Shown piece after piece: positions 33,345 to 43,046 of a stretch of 64,000 nucleotides of DNA. Numbering within the stretch: position 1 is the stretch's first letter; the number at the start of each line of letters is the position of its first letter. The stretch is from Urechidicola vernalis. Lineage in GTDB: Bacteria > Bacteroidota > Bacteroidia > Flavobacteriales > Flavobacteriaceae. The stretch is taken from positions 124,001-188,000 of the forward strand of contig NZ_JAVRHV010000003.1 in the NCBI RefSeq assembly GCF_031846385.1, read 5' to 3'. The notes beneath the pieces are model-generated. The model had not been told where the DNA came from, ran no database searches, and saw only the letters and a program-made list of their open reading frames with translations. The translations under genes and the position numbers were made by a program.

Positions 33345-35870
33345 ATGAAAAATATTTTATTGTTGCTCGGTTCCGTTTTGTTATTCGGAACACTAAATGC
33401 TCAAAAAACAGGCAGTATATCAGGTACTATTTCGGATAAGGATACTTCTGAAATAATTCCTTTTGCTACAATTTCTTTACAACAAAACGGAGTGGCATTG
33501 TCAATAGGAACGACTTCCAATTTTAACGGGAATTTTAATATTGAAAATCTAAAAGTTGGGGCTTACAATGTTGTCATTTCTTTTTTAGGCTATGAATCCA
33601 TCACAATTAAAGACGTTTCTATTTCTACTCAAAATTTAAATGTTGATTTAGGAGCGGTAAAATTAACTCATGCTAGTGAAGCGCTTGAAGAAGTAGAGGT
33701 AAAAGCAACAACAAGAACAGTAACCAATAAAATTGATAGGAAAACCTACAAAGTATCGGATTTTGAAACCGCTAGGGGTGGAACTGCTACTGATGTTTTA
33801 AACAAGTTGCCATCGGTTTCGGTTAATCCTGATGGGCAAATTTCAGTTCGTGGTACTCAAGATTTTGTGGTGTATTTAAACGGAAAGCCGACTGCAATGG
33901 ATGCTACCATGTTATTAGGGCAAATATCTAGTGATGCAATGGTAAGTGTTGATGTTATTACTGTTCCCACTTCTAAGTTTGATGCTCAGGGTAAAGGAGG
34001 AATCATAAATATTACGACTAAATCAGTTGGGGTTGAAGGGTTTTCTATGAGTGTGAATGGTACTATTGGTGGTGCACCTTGGGGGCATACAACCGATAAG
34101 TATAGCGGCTATGAAATGACGGATAATCGCTATAATTCTGGTGTAAATTTAATGTATGGAACCGGTAAGGTTTTATTGTATGGTGGATTTAATATAAGTG
34201 ATAAAAACGTAAACGGGGAACGTACAGGAGACGCGAGAATCTTAGATGAATCTACCGGTGCATATAAGCATATGGTTGCAAGTGGAGAAAGACCTGAGTG
34301 GTACGAATCTCAATCAGTAAACGTAGGATTAGACTACAAAATATCGGAAGCTAGTTTGTTGTCTACCTCTTATATGTATGGTAATAGAACGGAAGGGAGA
34401 TCAGCATTCTATATTTACAATAATTTCTTCGGCGATGCAGATAAAAATCCTATACCTGGAGTGCCTGTAAATGAGGAGTGGATTTACAATCCGAATACGG
34501 ATAATCGTTATGGTAAATTTCATAATTTTAATATAGATTTTTCTCATCAAATAGATGAATTGACTAAGATTTCAACTTCTTTTTCATACGAAAATTCGAA
34601 TTTAAGTAGAGAGTTAGACAATTTAAATTATGAGTATGACCCATTAACGGATGAAATAGGTGAAGTAACATTGCACTACAATCAAACGGATGAAACTCCT
34701 TTAGACGGGTATAGATTTTCATTTAATTATGAAAAAGAATACGAAAATGGGAATAGTTTTGCAGTAGGGTTACAACCTCAATATTTTAGTATAGATGGAA
34801 AATTTAATTATGAACAGTTAGATGGTCCTGTACTTGATTTAGAAAACGGAATTGATTTAACAAGAGGTATATATGCCGGGTATTTGGATTATTCAGGTTC
34901 CGCTGGAAGATTTAATTATATAGCCGGATTAAGGTTGGAATATACAGATCAAGTAATGGAAGTTGAAAATCCTGATTATTTTACCATTTTTAATAGACCT
35001 AGTGATGATACTTTTAAAATACAACAATTAGATTGGTTTCCTACATTCCATGCAGATTATGAATTAAATGAAACGAGTAAATTAAATTTTGCTGGAAGTA
35101 GAAGAATTAGCCGTCCTCCAATTAAAAATATGGCACCATTTTTATACAGACGTCATTTAGAAGTATTTGTTGTTGGAGACCCAAATCTAGAGCCAGAATA
35201 TGTGAATAATATTGAGTTGGGTTACGACAAAAAATTAGGGAAGCAAAAAATAAATTTAACAGGATTTTACAGAGGAGTTGACAATGCCATTTTTAGGGTG
35301 AATACAATTTACCAGCAAGAATTGGTGTTGATTAGAAGTTATACCAATGCAGGGAATTCTACATCTTTAGGGGTTGAATTAAATGCAAACTTTGTAGCAG
35401 GCGATTGGGCAACATTTTTCTTAGGTGGTTCGGTATATCATTATAATGTTAGAGGAGAAATCTTTGGGTATAATGAAGATAATAGGAGCACCAATTGGAG
35501 TTTAAAAGGGAATGCTAATTTTGATTTATCGGAGCAATTTAAATTTACTACAGATTTTGATGTTAAATCTGCTACAGTAACTGCACAAGGACAAAACGAT
35601 TTGTTTTATATGGCTAATGTGGCGATAAACTATGCGCCTAAAAATGTTCAGAATTTAACATTTAATCTAAAAGGGTTAGATATCTTAGGCTCTAATGATT
35701 CGGGACTAGATACACAGGCATTTAATAGCGCTGGTCAAGAAATATTTTATCAAGAGACTCAATACTTAAGAGTAGGACCGATTGTTGAATTTGGTGTTTC
35801 TTACGCATTTAACAAAAAGAAGAAAGAAATTAAAAAGAATGAAAATATTTTTGGAACAGATGAGTTCTAA
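33345..35870 (+). CDS. TonB-receptor-like outer-membrane protein with carboxypeptidase-like regulatory domain
   Basis: 841 residues. Signal peptide about 1-20 (ending LNAQ), regulatory domain about 23-110 (GSISGTISDKDTSEIIPFATISL), plug about 120-225 (ATDVLNKLPSVSVNPDGQISVRG), then an outer-membrane barrel to the end. It belongs to the outer-membrane beta-barrel family OMP_b-brl_3. It has no SusD partner next to it, so it is unlikely to be a classical polysaccharide locus; the substrate is unknown. A terminator follows. Confidence 0.9.
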   Translation: MKNILLLLGSVLLFGTLNAQKTGSISGTISDKDTSEIIPFATISLQQNGVALSIGTTSNFNGNFNIENLKVGAYNVVISFLGYESITIKDVSISTQNLNVDLGAVKLTHASEALEEVEVKATTRTVTNKIDRKTYKVSDFETARGGTATDVLNKLPSVSVNPDGQISVRGTQDFVVYLNGKPTAMDATMLLGQISSDAMVSVDVITVPTSKFDAQGKGGIINITTKSVGVEGFSMSVNGTIGGAPWGHTTDKYSGYEMTDNRYNSGVNLMYGTGKVLLYGGFNISDKNVNGERTGDARILDESTGAYKHMVASGERPEWYESQSVNVGLDYKISEASLLSTSYMYGNRTEGRSAFYIYNNFFGDADKNPIPGVPVNEEWIYNPNTDNRYGKFHNFNIDFSHQIDELTKISTSFSYENSNLSRELDNLNYEYDPLTDEIGEVTLHYNQTDETPLDGYRFSFNYEKEYENGNSFAVGLQPQYFSIDGKFNYEQLDGPVLDLENGIDLTRGIYAGYLDYSGSAGRFNYIAGLRLEYTDQVMEVENPDYFTIFNRPSDDTFKIQQLDWFPTFHADYELNETSKLNFAGSRRISRPPIKNMAPFLYRRHLEVFVVGDPNLEPEYVNNIELGYDKKLGKQKINLTGFYRGVDNAIFRVNTIYQQELVLIRSYTNAGNSTSLGVELNANFVAGDWATFFLGGSVYHYNVRGEIFGYNEDNRSTNWSLKGNANFDLSEQFKFTTDFDVKSATVTAQGQNDLFYMANVAINYAPKNVQNLTFNLKGLDILGSNDSGLDTQAFNSAGQEIFYQETQYLRVGPIVEFGVSYAFNKKKKEIKKNENIFGTDEF

Positions 35871-35900
35871 AAAATTCATAATTTGATAGTTAGTTTTTAA

Positions 35901-35926
35901 AACCCTTGAGAAATCAAGGGTTTTTT
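35901..35926 (+). terminator. terminator after the TonB-receptor-like gene
   Basis: AACCCTTGA / TCAAGGGTT stem, GAAA tetraloop, run of six Ts. Confidence 0.93.
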
Positions 35927-36003
35927 GTGGACATGAAATGTCGTGTTCTATTCCATTGATCAGGAGTACATTTGAACTATAATAATCTTAAAAACTTATA
36001 GTT

Positions 36004-36375
36004 ATGTTTCCTTATCAAAGAAAAAGAAAGAATAAAGAAGTTGAAAAATCAACAAGTTCTAAAGAAGTAAAAGTTTCAAAAGTAAAAAGCACTGTTTCTA
36101 GAGTGAAACGATTTTATTTTGACGTATATGATAGCATCCAGCAGTTAATTCAATCTCAAAATTATTCAACTCCAGTTGGGTATACAAAGAGCCAGTGGAA
36201 AGAAGTAATGGAGAATTTGCAATGTTCTGCTTATTTAAATTTAAGACGATTAATGAATAACGGAGTACTTCTAACAGCAAATCTAACACAAAGTCAATTG
36301 AGTTCTTTACAAGGGTATAGTTCTCAAAACACGATGCACGATTGGCATCAGATATATTTACAACAAGCAGATTAA
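36004..36375 (+). CDS. small basic protein of unknown function
   Basis: 123 residues. Residues 5-40 are rich in Lys, Ser and Val (KEVKVSKVKSTVSRVKR), the rest is polar and Gln/Asn/Ser-rich. It has no signal peptide or membrane segment, and I recognise no family. It is supported as a gene by its isolated position with its own terminator and by normal codon use. An opposite-strand ORF (36098-36406) overlaps it but runs through the terminator and looks like a shadow. Confidence 0.6.
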   Translation: MFPYQRKRKNKEVEKSTSSKEVKVSKVKSTVSRVKRFYFDVYDSIQQLIQSQNYSTPVGYTKSQWKEVMENLQCSAYLNLRRLMNNGVLLTANLTQSQLSSLQGYSSQNTMHDWHQIYLQQAD

Positions 36376-36400
36376 CAAGTACAAGACCATTTAAACAAAA

Positions 36401-36429
36401 AAGCAACCTAAATAGGTTGCTTTTTTTTT
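36401..36429 (+). terminator. terminator after the small basic protein gene
   Basis: AAGCAACCTA / TAGGTTGCTT stem with a two-base AA loop and a T tract. The A tract on the other side makes it usable by the convergent M14 peptidase transcript too. Confidence 0.9.
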
Positions 36430-36441
36430 GTTAATTTATTT

Positions 36442-38946
36442 TTACATCATGCCATTAAAGAAAATAGCATTCATAAGTAGTTTATTGGTTCCGTACCAAA
36501 ACGCTCTAAAGTTGGTATTGTCTGTAAAAGACAATATTTTTCCTTTTTTTAATCTTGAAACTTTAAAAGGTACCGTACTTTTTAGACTGTCTAATTTTGG
36601 TTTAGAAATATAACCACTTAAAAGAGGATTTTCAGTATATCTAATTGGATTGTTGTAACTGTTTTTATCAGCTTCCATAAATATAGAAGTATTTCTAAAC
36701 ATTGCTAATTGATCGTTCTTGTAACCGAAGTTAATAGGATGTGAGCGATCTAAATCGACTTGAAAAATAGCACCTCCAATATTCTGTGCACCACTATAAT
36801 CTCTTCTTTCTTCAAAAGAAACATTTGTTGCGGTTCTGCTAAATTTCTTAAATTCTAGTTTGGCAAGTTCTTGAGAGTTTAACCAGCTAAGTGTGTTTCT
36901 GTAACCAATAAACGTTCCGCCTTTTTGTATCCATTCTTTTAGGTTTGAAGTTGCTGATTTCGTTAAATAACGCAAATTGGTTCCAATTATAGTTGTGTAT
37001 GAACTTAAATCTGCACCTGATAAATGTTGCGTGTCTAATTTTGTTATTGAAATATCATAACGTTGGTCTAATAAATGCCAAATTTCACCCGCATCATAAC
37101 TGGAGACCCCTTCTCCAACAATTAGGGCTATTTTTTGCTTTTGAACAGTTCTAAATCCATTACTTCCTAAATCTATACCAATAGTCAATCCGGTATCCAA
37201 ACCATCTATTTGAACATGGTTCTCATCTGCAAGTTTCGATACTAACGCATAAATTTGTTCCGAATTTAGTATTTGATTTTCAACAGGAATAAGAATAGTT
37301 CCATAATCGTACAATTTATTATTAGAGGTGAATTGTTTCGTAGACGCCTTGGCTCTTATTCCATTTTCTAATAATTGATTTAACAATCGAGGTGTGTAGT
37401 ACTCATGCCATTCCATTACGTAAGCATAATCACTTTTTTGAGAGACATTACCTTGTTTAAATTGTAAATCATTTACTAATGCGCCCGCATTGTTTAAAGA
37501 TGCATTTTCTATATAATCTAAATTAAAGGCTAGTGGAAAGGTCCATGCAGAAATGTCGTAAAATAAGCTGTCTTGAAAAGTCGTTCTTTTTTCAAACATT
37601 GCTTGAATTAAGCGGTTGTTTTTCTGATTTTTAGGAACAACATAACTATATCCTTTTTTATAGTTTTTTCCATTTAATGTTACATCGTTCTTTAGTTCGT
37701 GAAATTTTATTTTATGACGATTTAAAATTTCTGCAAGGTGATATGTTTTTGCAGCATCTTTTTCATCACCAAAAATAATGGCTTTGTTTTCTTGTTCTCC
37801 TCCTGCGTTCTTATAAAAATTACGTTGGTACGCAAGAATTTCTTCACGCATATTTTGCGCAGCTTCTAAGGTAGACATTGCCGCAGTATATTGATTTCTA
37901 ATGGTGAATGGAAAGGTTAAGATTCCATTGCTAGATTCTTGCAAATGACCTCTAGAACTTCCTTGTTCAAATAAAATTCCGATACTTCCATTTACATCTG
38001 GAAATGTTGATCCTTTTCCATAATAAAAGTCATCATAGTTTTCTTCCGTAAAATATAGTGAACCTATTTTATCCAATGCCTTGGCGTGGTAATTCCCAAT
38101 TTTCCCCGTTAATTCTTGATTTAATTTTGGTGTTAAAGGATGGGTTCTACTAGGAATTCCAGGTTGAAAAAAGAATGTTGAATTTGTTCCCATTTCATGA
38201 TGATCTGTTAAGATGTTTGGCATCCATTTATGAAATGATTTAATTCTAGCTCTAGATTCTGGCAGTTGAACAGGTAGCCAGTCACGATTCATATCAAACC
38301 AGTAATGATTGGTTCTTCCACCCGGCCAAACTTCGTCGTATTCACGGTCATTTCCGTCAGCCGTTAAGTTTTTGTTTTTATTGGTATTTGCCCAATATGC
38401 AAAACGCTGTAATCCGTCTGGATTAAACGCTGGGTCAAATAAGATGACCACATCATTTAGTAGTTGCTTAGTTGCTTCACTTTGTGACGCGGCTAAATAA
38501 TAAGCGGCAACCAATGCTGCGTTAGAACCGCTAGGCTCGTTACCATGAATAGAGAACCCTTGGTAAACAACAATTGGCATTTCTGCAACATCTAAGTTTT
38601 CCGATCCATTTTCAGTTAAAGCAACATGTGCCGTTCTAATATTTTCTAGATTAGAATGGTTGTCTGGCGCAGTGATTGTAAGAAGTAATAATGGTCTGTC
38701 TTCAAATGTTTTGCCTCTATTTTCTATGGTGATTCTATCAGACGCATCAGCCAAAACGTACATGTATTGCGCTAGTTTGTCGTGGGTAATATGCCATTTT
38801 CCAACTGGATGCCCTATTATGCTTTCAGGTGTTGGAATATCAGGATTTAAATTTGTTTCAGAAATGTAATAAGACAAATCTAAATTGTCTTGAGAATAGC
38901 CAATTGTAAGCGTAAGAATACTTAAGAGTAGGATGAATTTTTTCAT
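36442..38946 (-). CDS. secreted M14-family zinc carboxypeptidase
   Basis: 834 residues when started at 38946 (MKKFILLLSILTLTIGYSQ, a signal peptide); an ATG 33 bases upstream adds a non-signal lead. The peptidase domain is about 30-380. SIHGNEPSGSNAALVA carries the HxxE zinc ligands, a DHHEMG segment follows, and ILFEQGSSRG is the probable catalytic Glu region. The C-terminal ~400 residues include a glutamine-amidotransferase-like fold seen in this subfamily. It probably degrades peptides or peptidoglycan outside the cytoplasm. It is the last gene in the RND-recX-peptidase direction. Confidence 0.9.
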   Translation of the reverse strand: MKKFILLLSILTLTIGYSQDNLDLSYYISETNLNPDIPTPESIIGHPVGKWHITHDKLAQYMYVLADASDRITIENRGKTFEDRPLLLLTITAPDNHSNLENIRTAHVALTENGSENLDVAEMPIVVYQGFSIHGNEPSGSNAALVAAYYLAASQSEATKQLLNDVVILFDPAFNPDGLQRFAYWANTNKNKNLTADGNDREYDEVWPGGRTNHYWFDMNRDWLPVQLPESRARIKSFHKWMPNILTDHHEMGTNSTFFFQPGIPSRTHPLTPKLNQELTGKIGNYHAKALDKIGSLYFTEENYDDFYYGKGSTFPDVNGSIGILFEQGSSRGHLQESSNGILTFPFTIRNQYTAAMSTLEAAQNMREEILAYQRNFYKNAGGEQENKAIIFGDEKDAAKTYHLAEILNRHKIKFHELKNDVTLNGKNYKKGYSYVVPKNQKNNRLIQAMFEKRTTFQDSLFYDISAWTFPLAFNLDYIENASLNNAGALVNDLQFKQGNVSQKSDYAYVMEWHEYYTPRLLNQLLENGIRAKASTKQFTSNNKLYDYGTILIPVENQILNSEQIYALVSKLADENHVQIDGLDTGLTIGIDLGSNGFRTVQKQKIALIVGEGVSSYDAGEIWHLLDQRYDISITKLDTQHLSGADLSSYTTIIGTNLRYLTKSATSNLKEWIQKGGTFIGYRNTLSWLNSQELAKLEFKKFSRTATNVSFEERRDYSGAQNIGGAIFQVDLDRSHPINFGYKNDQLAMFRNTSIFMEADKNSYNNPIRYTENPLLSGYISKPKLDSLKSTVPFKVSRLKKGKILSFTDNTNFRAFWYGTNKLLMNAIFFNGMM

Positions 38947-38998
38947 TTGAAAACACTTTAATTTTAATGTGGTTTCCAAATGTACATAATTAGTGGAA

Positions 38999-39472
38999 TT
39001 ATTTTACAAGCTCGTTTACTTTTTCATAAACTAATTGAGATTCCCAACCGCGATACAATAAAAAATCTGACAACTTCTTCATTTTTTTGTAGTGATTCGT
39101 TTCGTTAATTGCGTTAAATTTTTTCTCAGCCAATTCATTAAATGAAAGAAGGTAATCCTCATCTGAAATTTCTTTTAATGCAGATATGATGTTGTAAGCA
39201 GAAATTTCTCTAAACTTTAATTCACGCGTAATCCTTTGTTTTCCCCATTTTTTAATATTGAATTTTCCACGAGCAAAACTTTTTGCAAAACGTTCTTCGT
39301 TCAAGAAATTGTGTTCTATTAGGTGCACAATAATATGATCTCTAACCTCAGGAATCATTTTATAAGCAATAAGTTTCTTTTCAACTTCCTTATGACACCT
39401 TTCTTGATATACGCAATAGCGTTCTATAGCTCTTTTGGCTTCATCTACTGTATATATTTTTTGAGAAATCAT
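38999..39472 (-). CDS. recX: RecX-family regulatory protein
   Basis: 157 residues from the ATG at 39472 (MISQKIYTVDEAKRAIERYC); an ATG further upstream would start inside the preceding terminator region. It is composed of three-helix RecX repeats: RCHKEVEKKLIAYK, FLNEERFAKSFARGKFNIKKWGKQRITREL and KKLSDFLLYRGWESQLVYEKV. RecX modulates RecA filament formation. It lies 52 bases upstream of the M14 peptidase and after the efflux operon terminator. RecA is not in the window. Confidence 0.9.
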   Translation of the reverse strand: MISQKIYTVDEAKRAIERYCVYQERCHKEVEKKLIAYKMIPEVRDHIIVHLIEHNFLNEERFAKSFARGKFNIKKWGKQRITRELKFREISAYNIISALKEISDEDYLLSFNELAEKKFNAINETNHYKKMKKLSDFLLYRGWESQLVYEKVNELVK

Positions 39473-39520
39473 TGTTCGAAAATAACTAAAAGCAATGAAA
39501 AAGGATTCATTTATAAATAA

Positions 39521-39549
39521 AAAAAACCGAAGCAAATTGCTTCGGTTTT
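39521..39549 (-). terminator. terminator of the efflux operon
   Basis: CCGAAGCA / TGCTTCGG stem extended by AAA/TTT with a tight loop and a T run on the minus strand. It separates the RND gene from recX. Confidence 0.9.
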
Positions 39550-39558
39550 TAAATTGAA

Positions 39559-42500
39559 TTAAGAGGTGATTGCCATCCCTTTTTTATTTAACCAAACTTT
39601 AAATTTGTTAATTAAATAAAACAGAATTGGTACCACAATTAAAGTTAAGAAGGTAGCAATAAACAGTCCGTAAATTACAGTCCATGCCAATGGACCCCAA
39701 AATATAACGTTGTCACCTCCAAAGTAAATATTTGGGTTAAATTCACTAAACAATGTGTAAAAATTAATGTTGAAACCAATGGCTAACGGAATCAATCCTA
39801 AAATGGTTGTAATTGCTGTTAATAATACCGGTCTTAAACGAGCTTTACCGGCAATTACAATACTTTCATAAATTCCATTGATTGATAATCTTTCATTTTC
39901 GCCAATATTTTCTTCTACTTTTTTACGGTCAATAAGTAACTGCGTATAATCTAGTAATACAACTCCATTATTTACTACAATACCGGCAAGTGAAATAATT
40001 CCCATCATTGTCATCATAATAACAAAGGATGAACCAGTAATCACAATTCCACCAAACACACCTATTAAACTTAAGAAGATAGCCACCATAATGATTGCTG
40101 GTTTTGAAACGGAGTTAAATTGGAAAATCAAGATGAAGAAAATTAATGCCAATCCTTTAAAAAAGGCTCCCATTAAAAAGGCCATTTGTTCATTTTGCTC
40201 TTCAATTTGACCTGTATAATCTACTTTTACACCATCTGGAAGGTTTGTAAAAGTTTTCATCTCTTCTTGAATTTGAGCAACAATTACAGTAGCATCTGTA
40301 TAGCCAGGTGCAAGTGCAGAATATACGGTAACTACTCTGTTTAGATCGCGATGCTTAATAGCACTAAAACCTGAGGTGTTCTTTTGTTTTGCAACAGCCG
40401 ATACAGGAATCTCTTTGATTTTACCCGAGGCCATGTCTCTAAAAGTGATTTTCTGATTGAAAATGGCAGAAGTATTGTATCTATTTTCTTCATTAAAACG
40501 AACGTAAATATCGTAATCTTCTCCACTTTCTTTATAGATTCCTGCCTTGGCTCCAAAAATAGAGTTTCTTAGTTGTTGTCCTACTTGACCAGCATTAACA
40601 CCGAGTTCTCCGGATTTTTTACGGTCAATTTCTACCAACATTGCAGGTTTAGATTTGTTTACATCAATCTTGATTTCATCTATTCCTTCAATGTTTTTTG
40701 AATTGATAAATTCACGCATTCGTTCTGCAGTTACGATCAATTCGTCGTAATTTTCACCTTCCAATTCAACATTAATAGGATGCCCAATAGGAGGTCCGTT
40801 CACATCTTTTTCTACCGAGATAAGAACACCAGGGTAAATACCTGTTAAAGCTTCCTGCACCGTTTTACGCAAAGTTTCACTATCTCGCCCTTTTCTATAT
40901 TTATATTCTCTCATGGAAGCTGTAATCTTCGCTTTATGAGGCATTTCTGCAGTAGATCCACCATCAGTTTGAGGGTTACCTGCACCTTCTCCAACTTGTG
41001 AAACAACACTCTCTACCAAATAGTTAAAATCGCCGTCCATATTGTCTTCAGCATTCATAATGGAGTAAACCTGCTTCTCAATTTCTTTGGTAATTACATT
41101 TGTTTTATCAATATCAGTTCCCTGCGGATATTCGATATAAACTATAATTTGATTCGGTTTGTTATCTGGAAAAAATTCAATCTTAGTCCTTTGAGAAGCA
41201 ACAGATGCTCCAAACCCTCCAAAGGCAACAAAAAGTAATATGAATGTTCCTATTGTTATAACATAAGGTCTCCATCCTTTTAATGCTGCACGCAGCGTTT
41301 TTTCATACACACGTTCTAATCTTGTTAAGATTTTGTTCTGGAAAAAATTCGCTGCTTTTCTTAATATGAATCGATAAACCCACAACATAAATGCTGTAAA
41401 GATCATTACAGTTCCTAACAGTTTGGCACTTCCTCCAACAAAGAAAATGAATAGACCCAGAAATATTAAGATTCCAGATATAGCAATAATGTTTTTTAAA
41501 GGCATTTCTTTATCTTCAATTTTCATAAACTGAGATACCAATACCGAGTTAAAGAAAATTGCTACGAACAATGAAGAACCAAGAACCACAGAAAGTGTTA
41601 TTGGGAAATAGATCATAAATTGCCCCATTAATCCTGGCCAAAGGCCAAGAGGCACAAAGGCTGCAACCGTAGTAGCAGTTGAAATGATAATTGGAAACGC
41701 GATTTCACTTATTCCTTTTTTAGCCGCTTCAATACGAGACATGCCTTCTTCGTCCATTAAACGATAGACGTTTTCTACAACTACAATTCCGTTATCTACC
41801 AACATTCCAAGCCCCATAATTAATCCAAATAGGATCATTGTGTTCATGGTATAGCCAAAAGCAGATAAAATCATTAAGGACATGAACATAGACATTGGAA
41901 TTGCAAATCCAACAAAAAGTGCATTTCTAAACCCTAAGAAGAACATTAATACCGTAACCACTAAAATAATTCCGAAAATGATATTATTTACCAAGTCATC
42001 GACTTGACCAATTGTTTTTGTTGATTGATCATTTGCAACCGTAATTTTTAAATTCGATGGAAATTGATTGGTTTTAGCCTCTTCAATTATTTCATAAACT
42101 TTTTCTGCGGCAGCAACCATGTTTTTTCCAGCTCTCTTTTTTACGTCGAGCATTACAACGCTATTCCCTGTCTCACGAGCAAACGTAGTGCGTTCTTTCT
42201 CTTTAAATTGTATATCGGCAATATCTCTTAAGTAAATAGGATTGTTAAATTCAGATTTCACAACAAAATCTTCCAATTCTGACGGATTTTGAATTTCACC
42301 AATAATTCGAATAGTTCTACGCTGTCCGCTTGCAATTAAATTTCCGGCAGACATGGTTGTGTTACCATTTTGAATGGCAGTCATAACATCGTTGAAACTC
42401 ACTTTTGCAGCCATCATTTTATAAATGTCTACCGCTACTTCAACTTCTTTTTCTTGTGCTCCACGAATATCAACTTGTTTAATTTCGTCAAGTCCTTCTA

Positions 42501-43038
42501 TTTCATCTTCTAGATATTCACCAAACTCTTTTAATTTTTTTACCGGATAATCTCCAGAAATATTAATATTTAGAATTGGCATTTCTTCAGACATACTTAA
42601 GTCAAACACATTTGGCTCAACTTTAGCTCCATTAAATGTAGGCCAATCTTCTCCGGATGTTTCTGTATCTATTTCATCTTTTACTTTTTGTTTCGCGGCC
42701 TCAACGGAAATGTTTTCGTCGAATTCTACAATTACCATAGAAACATCTTCTTGAGATGTAGAAGTAATTTCTACAACATTACTAACCGTTTTTAATTTAT
42801 CTTCAATCGGGTCGGTAATTAATTTTTCAATGTCTTCAGCTGTATTTCCAGGGAATATAGAGTTGATATAAATTTTTGTTTCTTTAATTTCTGGGAAACT
42901 TTCTCTTGGCATACTTTGGTATGCTGAGAATCCTAAAAACAGAATCAAGGCAATTACAACATATATAGTTGTTTTATTATTTATGGCCCATGAAGACAGA
43001 CCAAATTCCTTATCTAACTTTTTTTGTTTGTCAGTCAT
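39559..43038 (-). CDS. RND efflux pump inner-membrane permease
   Basis: 1159 residues, the full AcrB-type size. Twelve membrane segments and two large periplasmic loops can be traced; the first helix is at about 27-45, and clusters follow at about 350-500 and 960-1140. GLIMGLGMLVDNGIVVVEN is the conserved TM4 region, with an Asp for proton relay. It exports drugs, detergents or metabolites with the adaptor and TolC-like partner encoded upstream. Substrate class is not deducible. The third cytoplasmic part (about 515-560) has extra hydrophobic sequence. Confidence 0.95.
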   Translation of the reverse strand: MTDKQKKLDKEFGLSSWAINNKTTIYVVIALILFLGFSAYQSMPRESFPEIKETKIYINSIFPGNTAEDIEKLITDPIEDKLKTVSNVVEITSTSQEDVSMVIVEFDENISVEAAKQKVKDEIDTETSGEDWPTFNGAKVEPNVFDLSMSEEMPILNINISGDYPVKKLKEFGEYLEDEIEGLDEIKQVDIRGAQEKEVEVAVDIYKMMAAKVSFNDVMTAIQNGNTTMSAGNLIASGQRRTIRIIGEIQNPSELEDFVVKSEFNNPIYLRDIADIQFKEKERTTFARETGNSVVMLDVKKRAGKNMVAAAEKVYEIIEEAKTNQFPSNLKITVANDQSTKTIGQVDDLVNNIIFGIILVVTVLMFFLGFRNALFVGFAIPMSMFMSLMILSAFGYTMNTMILFGLIMGLGMLVDNGIVVVENVYRLMDEEGMSRIEAAKKGISEIAFPIIISTATTVAAFVPLGLWPGLMGQFMIYFPITLSVVLGSSLFVAIFFNSVLVSQFMKIEDKEMPLKNIIAISGILIFLGLFIFFVGGSAKLLGTVMIFTAFMLWVYRFILRKAANFFQNKILTRLERVYEKTLRAALKGWRPYVITIGTFILLFVAFGGFGASVASQRTKIEFFPDNKPNQIIVYIEYPQGTDIDKTNVITKEIEKQVYSIMNAEDNMDGDFNYLVESVVSQVGEGAGNPQTDGGSTAEMPHKAKITASMREYKYRKGRDSETLRKTVQEALTGIYPGVLISVEKDVNGPPIGHPINVELEGENYDELIVTAERMREFINSKNIEGIDEIKIDVNKSKPAMLVEIDRKKSGELGVNAGQVGQQLRNSIFGAKAGIYKESGEDYDIYVRFNEENRYNTSAIFNQKITFRDMASGKIKEIPVSAVAKQKNTSGFSAIKHRDLNRVVTVYSALAPGYTDATVIVAQIQEEMKTFTNLPDGVKVDYTGQIEEQNEQMAFLMGAFFKGLALIFFILIFQFNSVSKPAIIMVAIFLSLIGVFGGIVITGSSFVIMMTMMGIISLAGIVVNNGVVLLDYTQLLIDRKKVEENIGENERLSINGIYESIVIAGKARLRPVLLTAITTILGLIPLAIGFNINFYTLFSEFNPNIYFGGDNVIFWGPLAWTVIYGLFIATFLTLIVVPILFYLINKFKVWLNKKGMAITS

Positions 43039-43046
43039 AGCAGTTT

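Noticed and set aside
36098..36406. Minus-strand ORF opposite the small basic protein gene
   Set aside because: It begins inside the terminator hairpin and has no recognisable product; codon use favours the plus-strand gene.
40341..40572. Short ORFs on both strands inside the RND permease gene
   Set aside because: The permease frame is continuous and conserved over 1159 residues; these are shadows.
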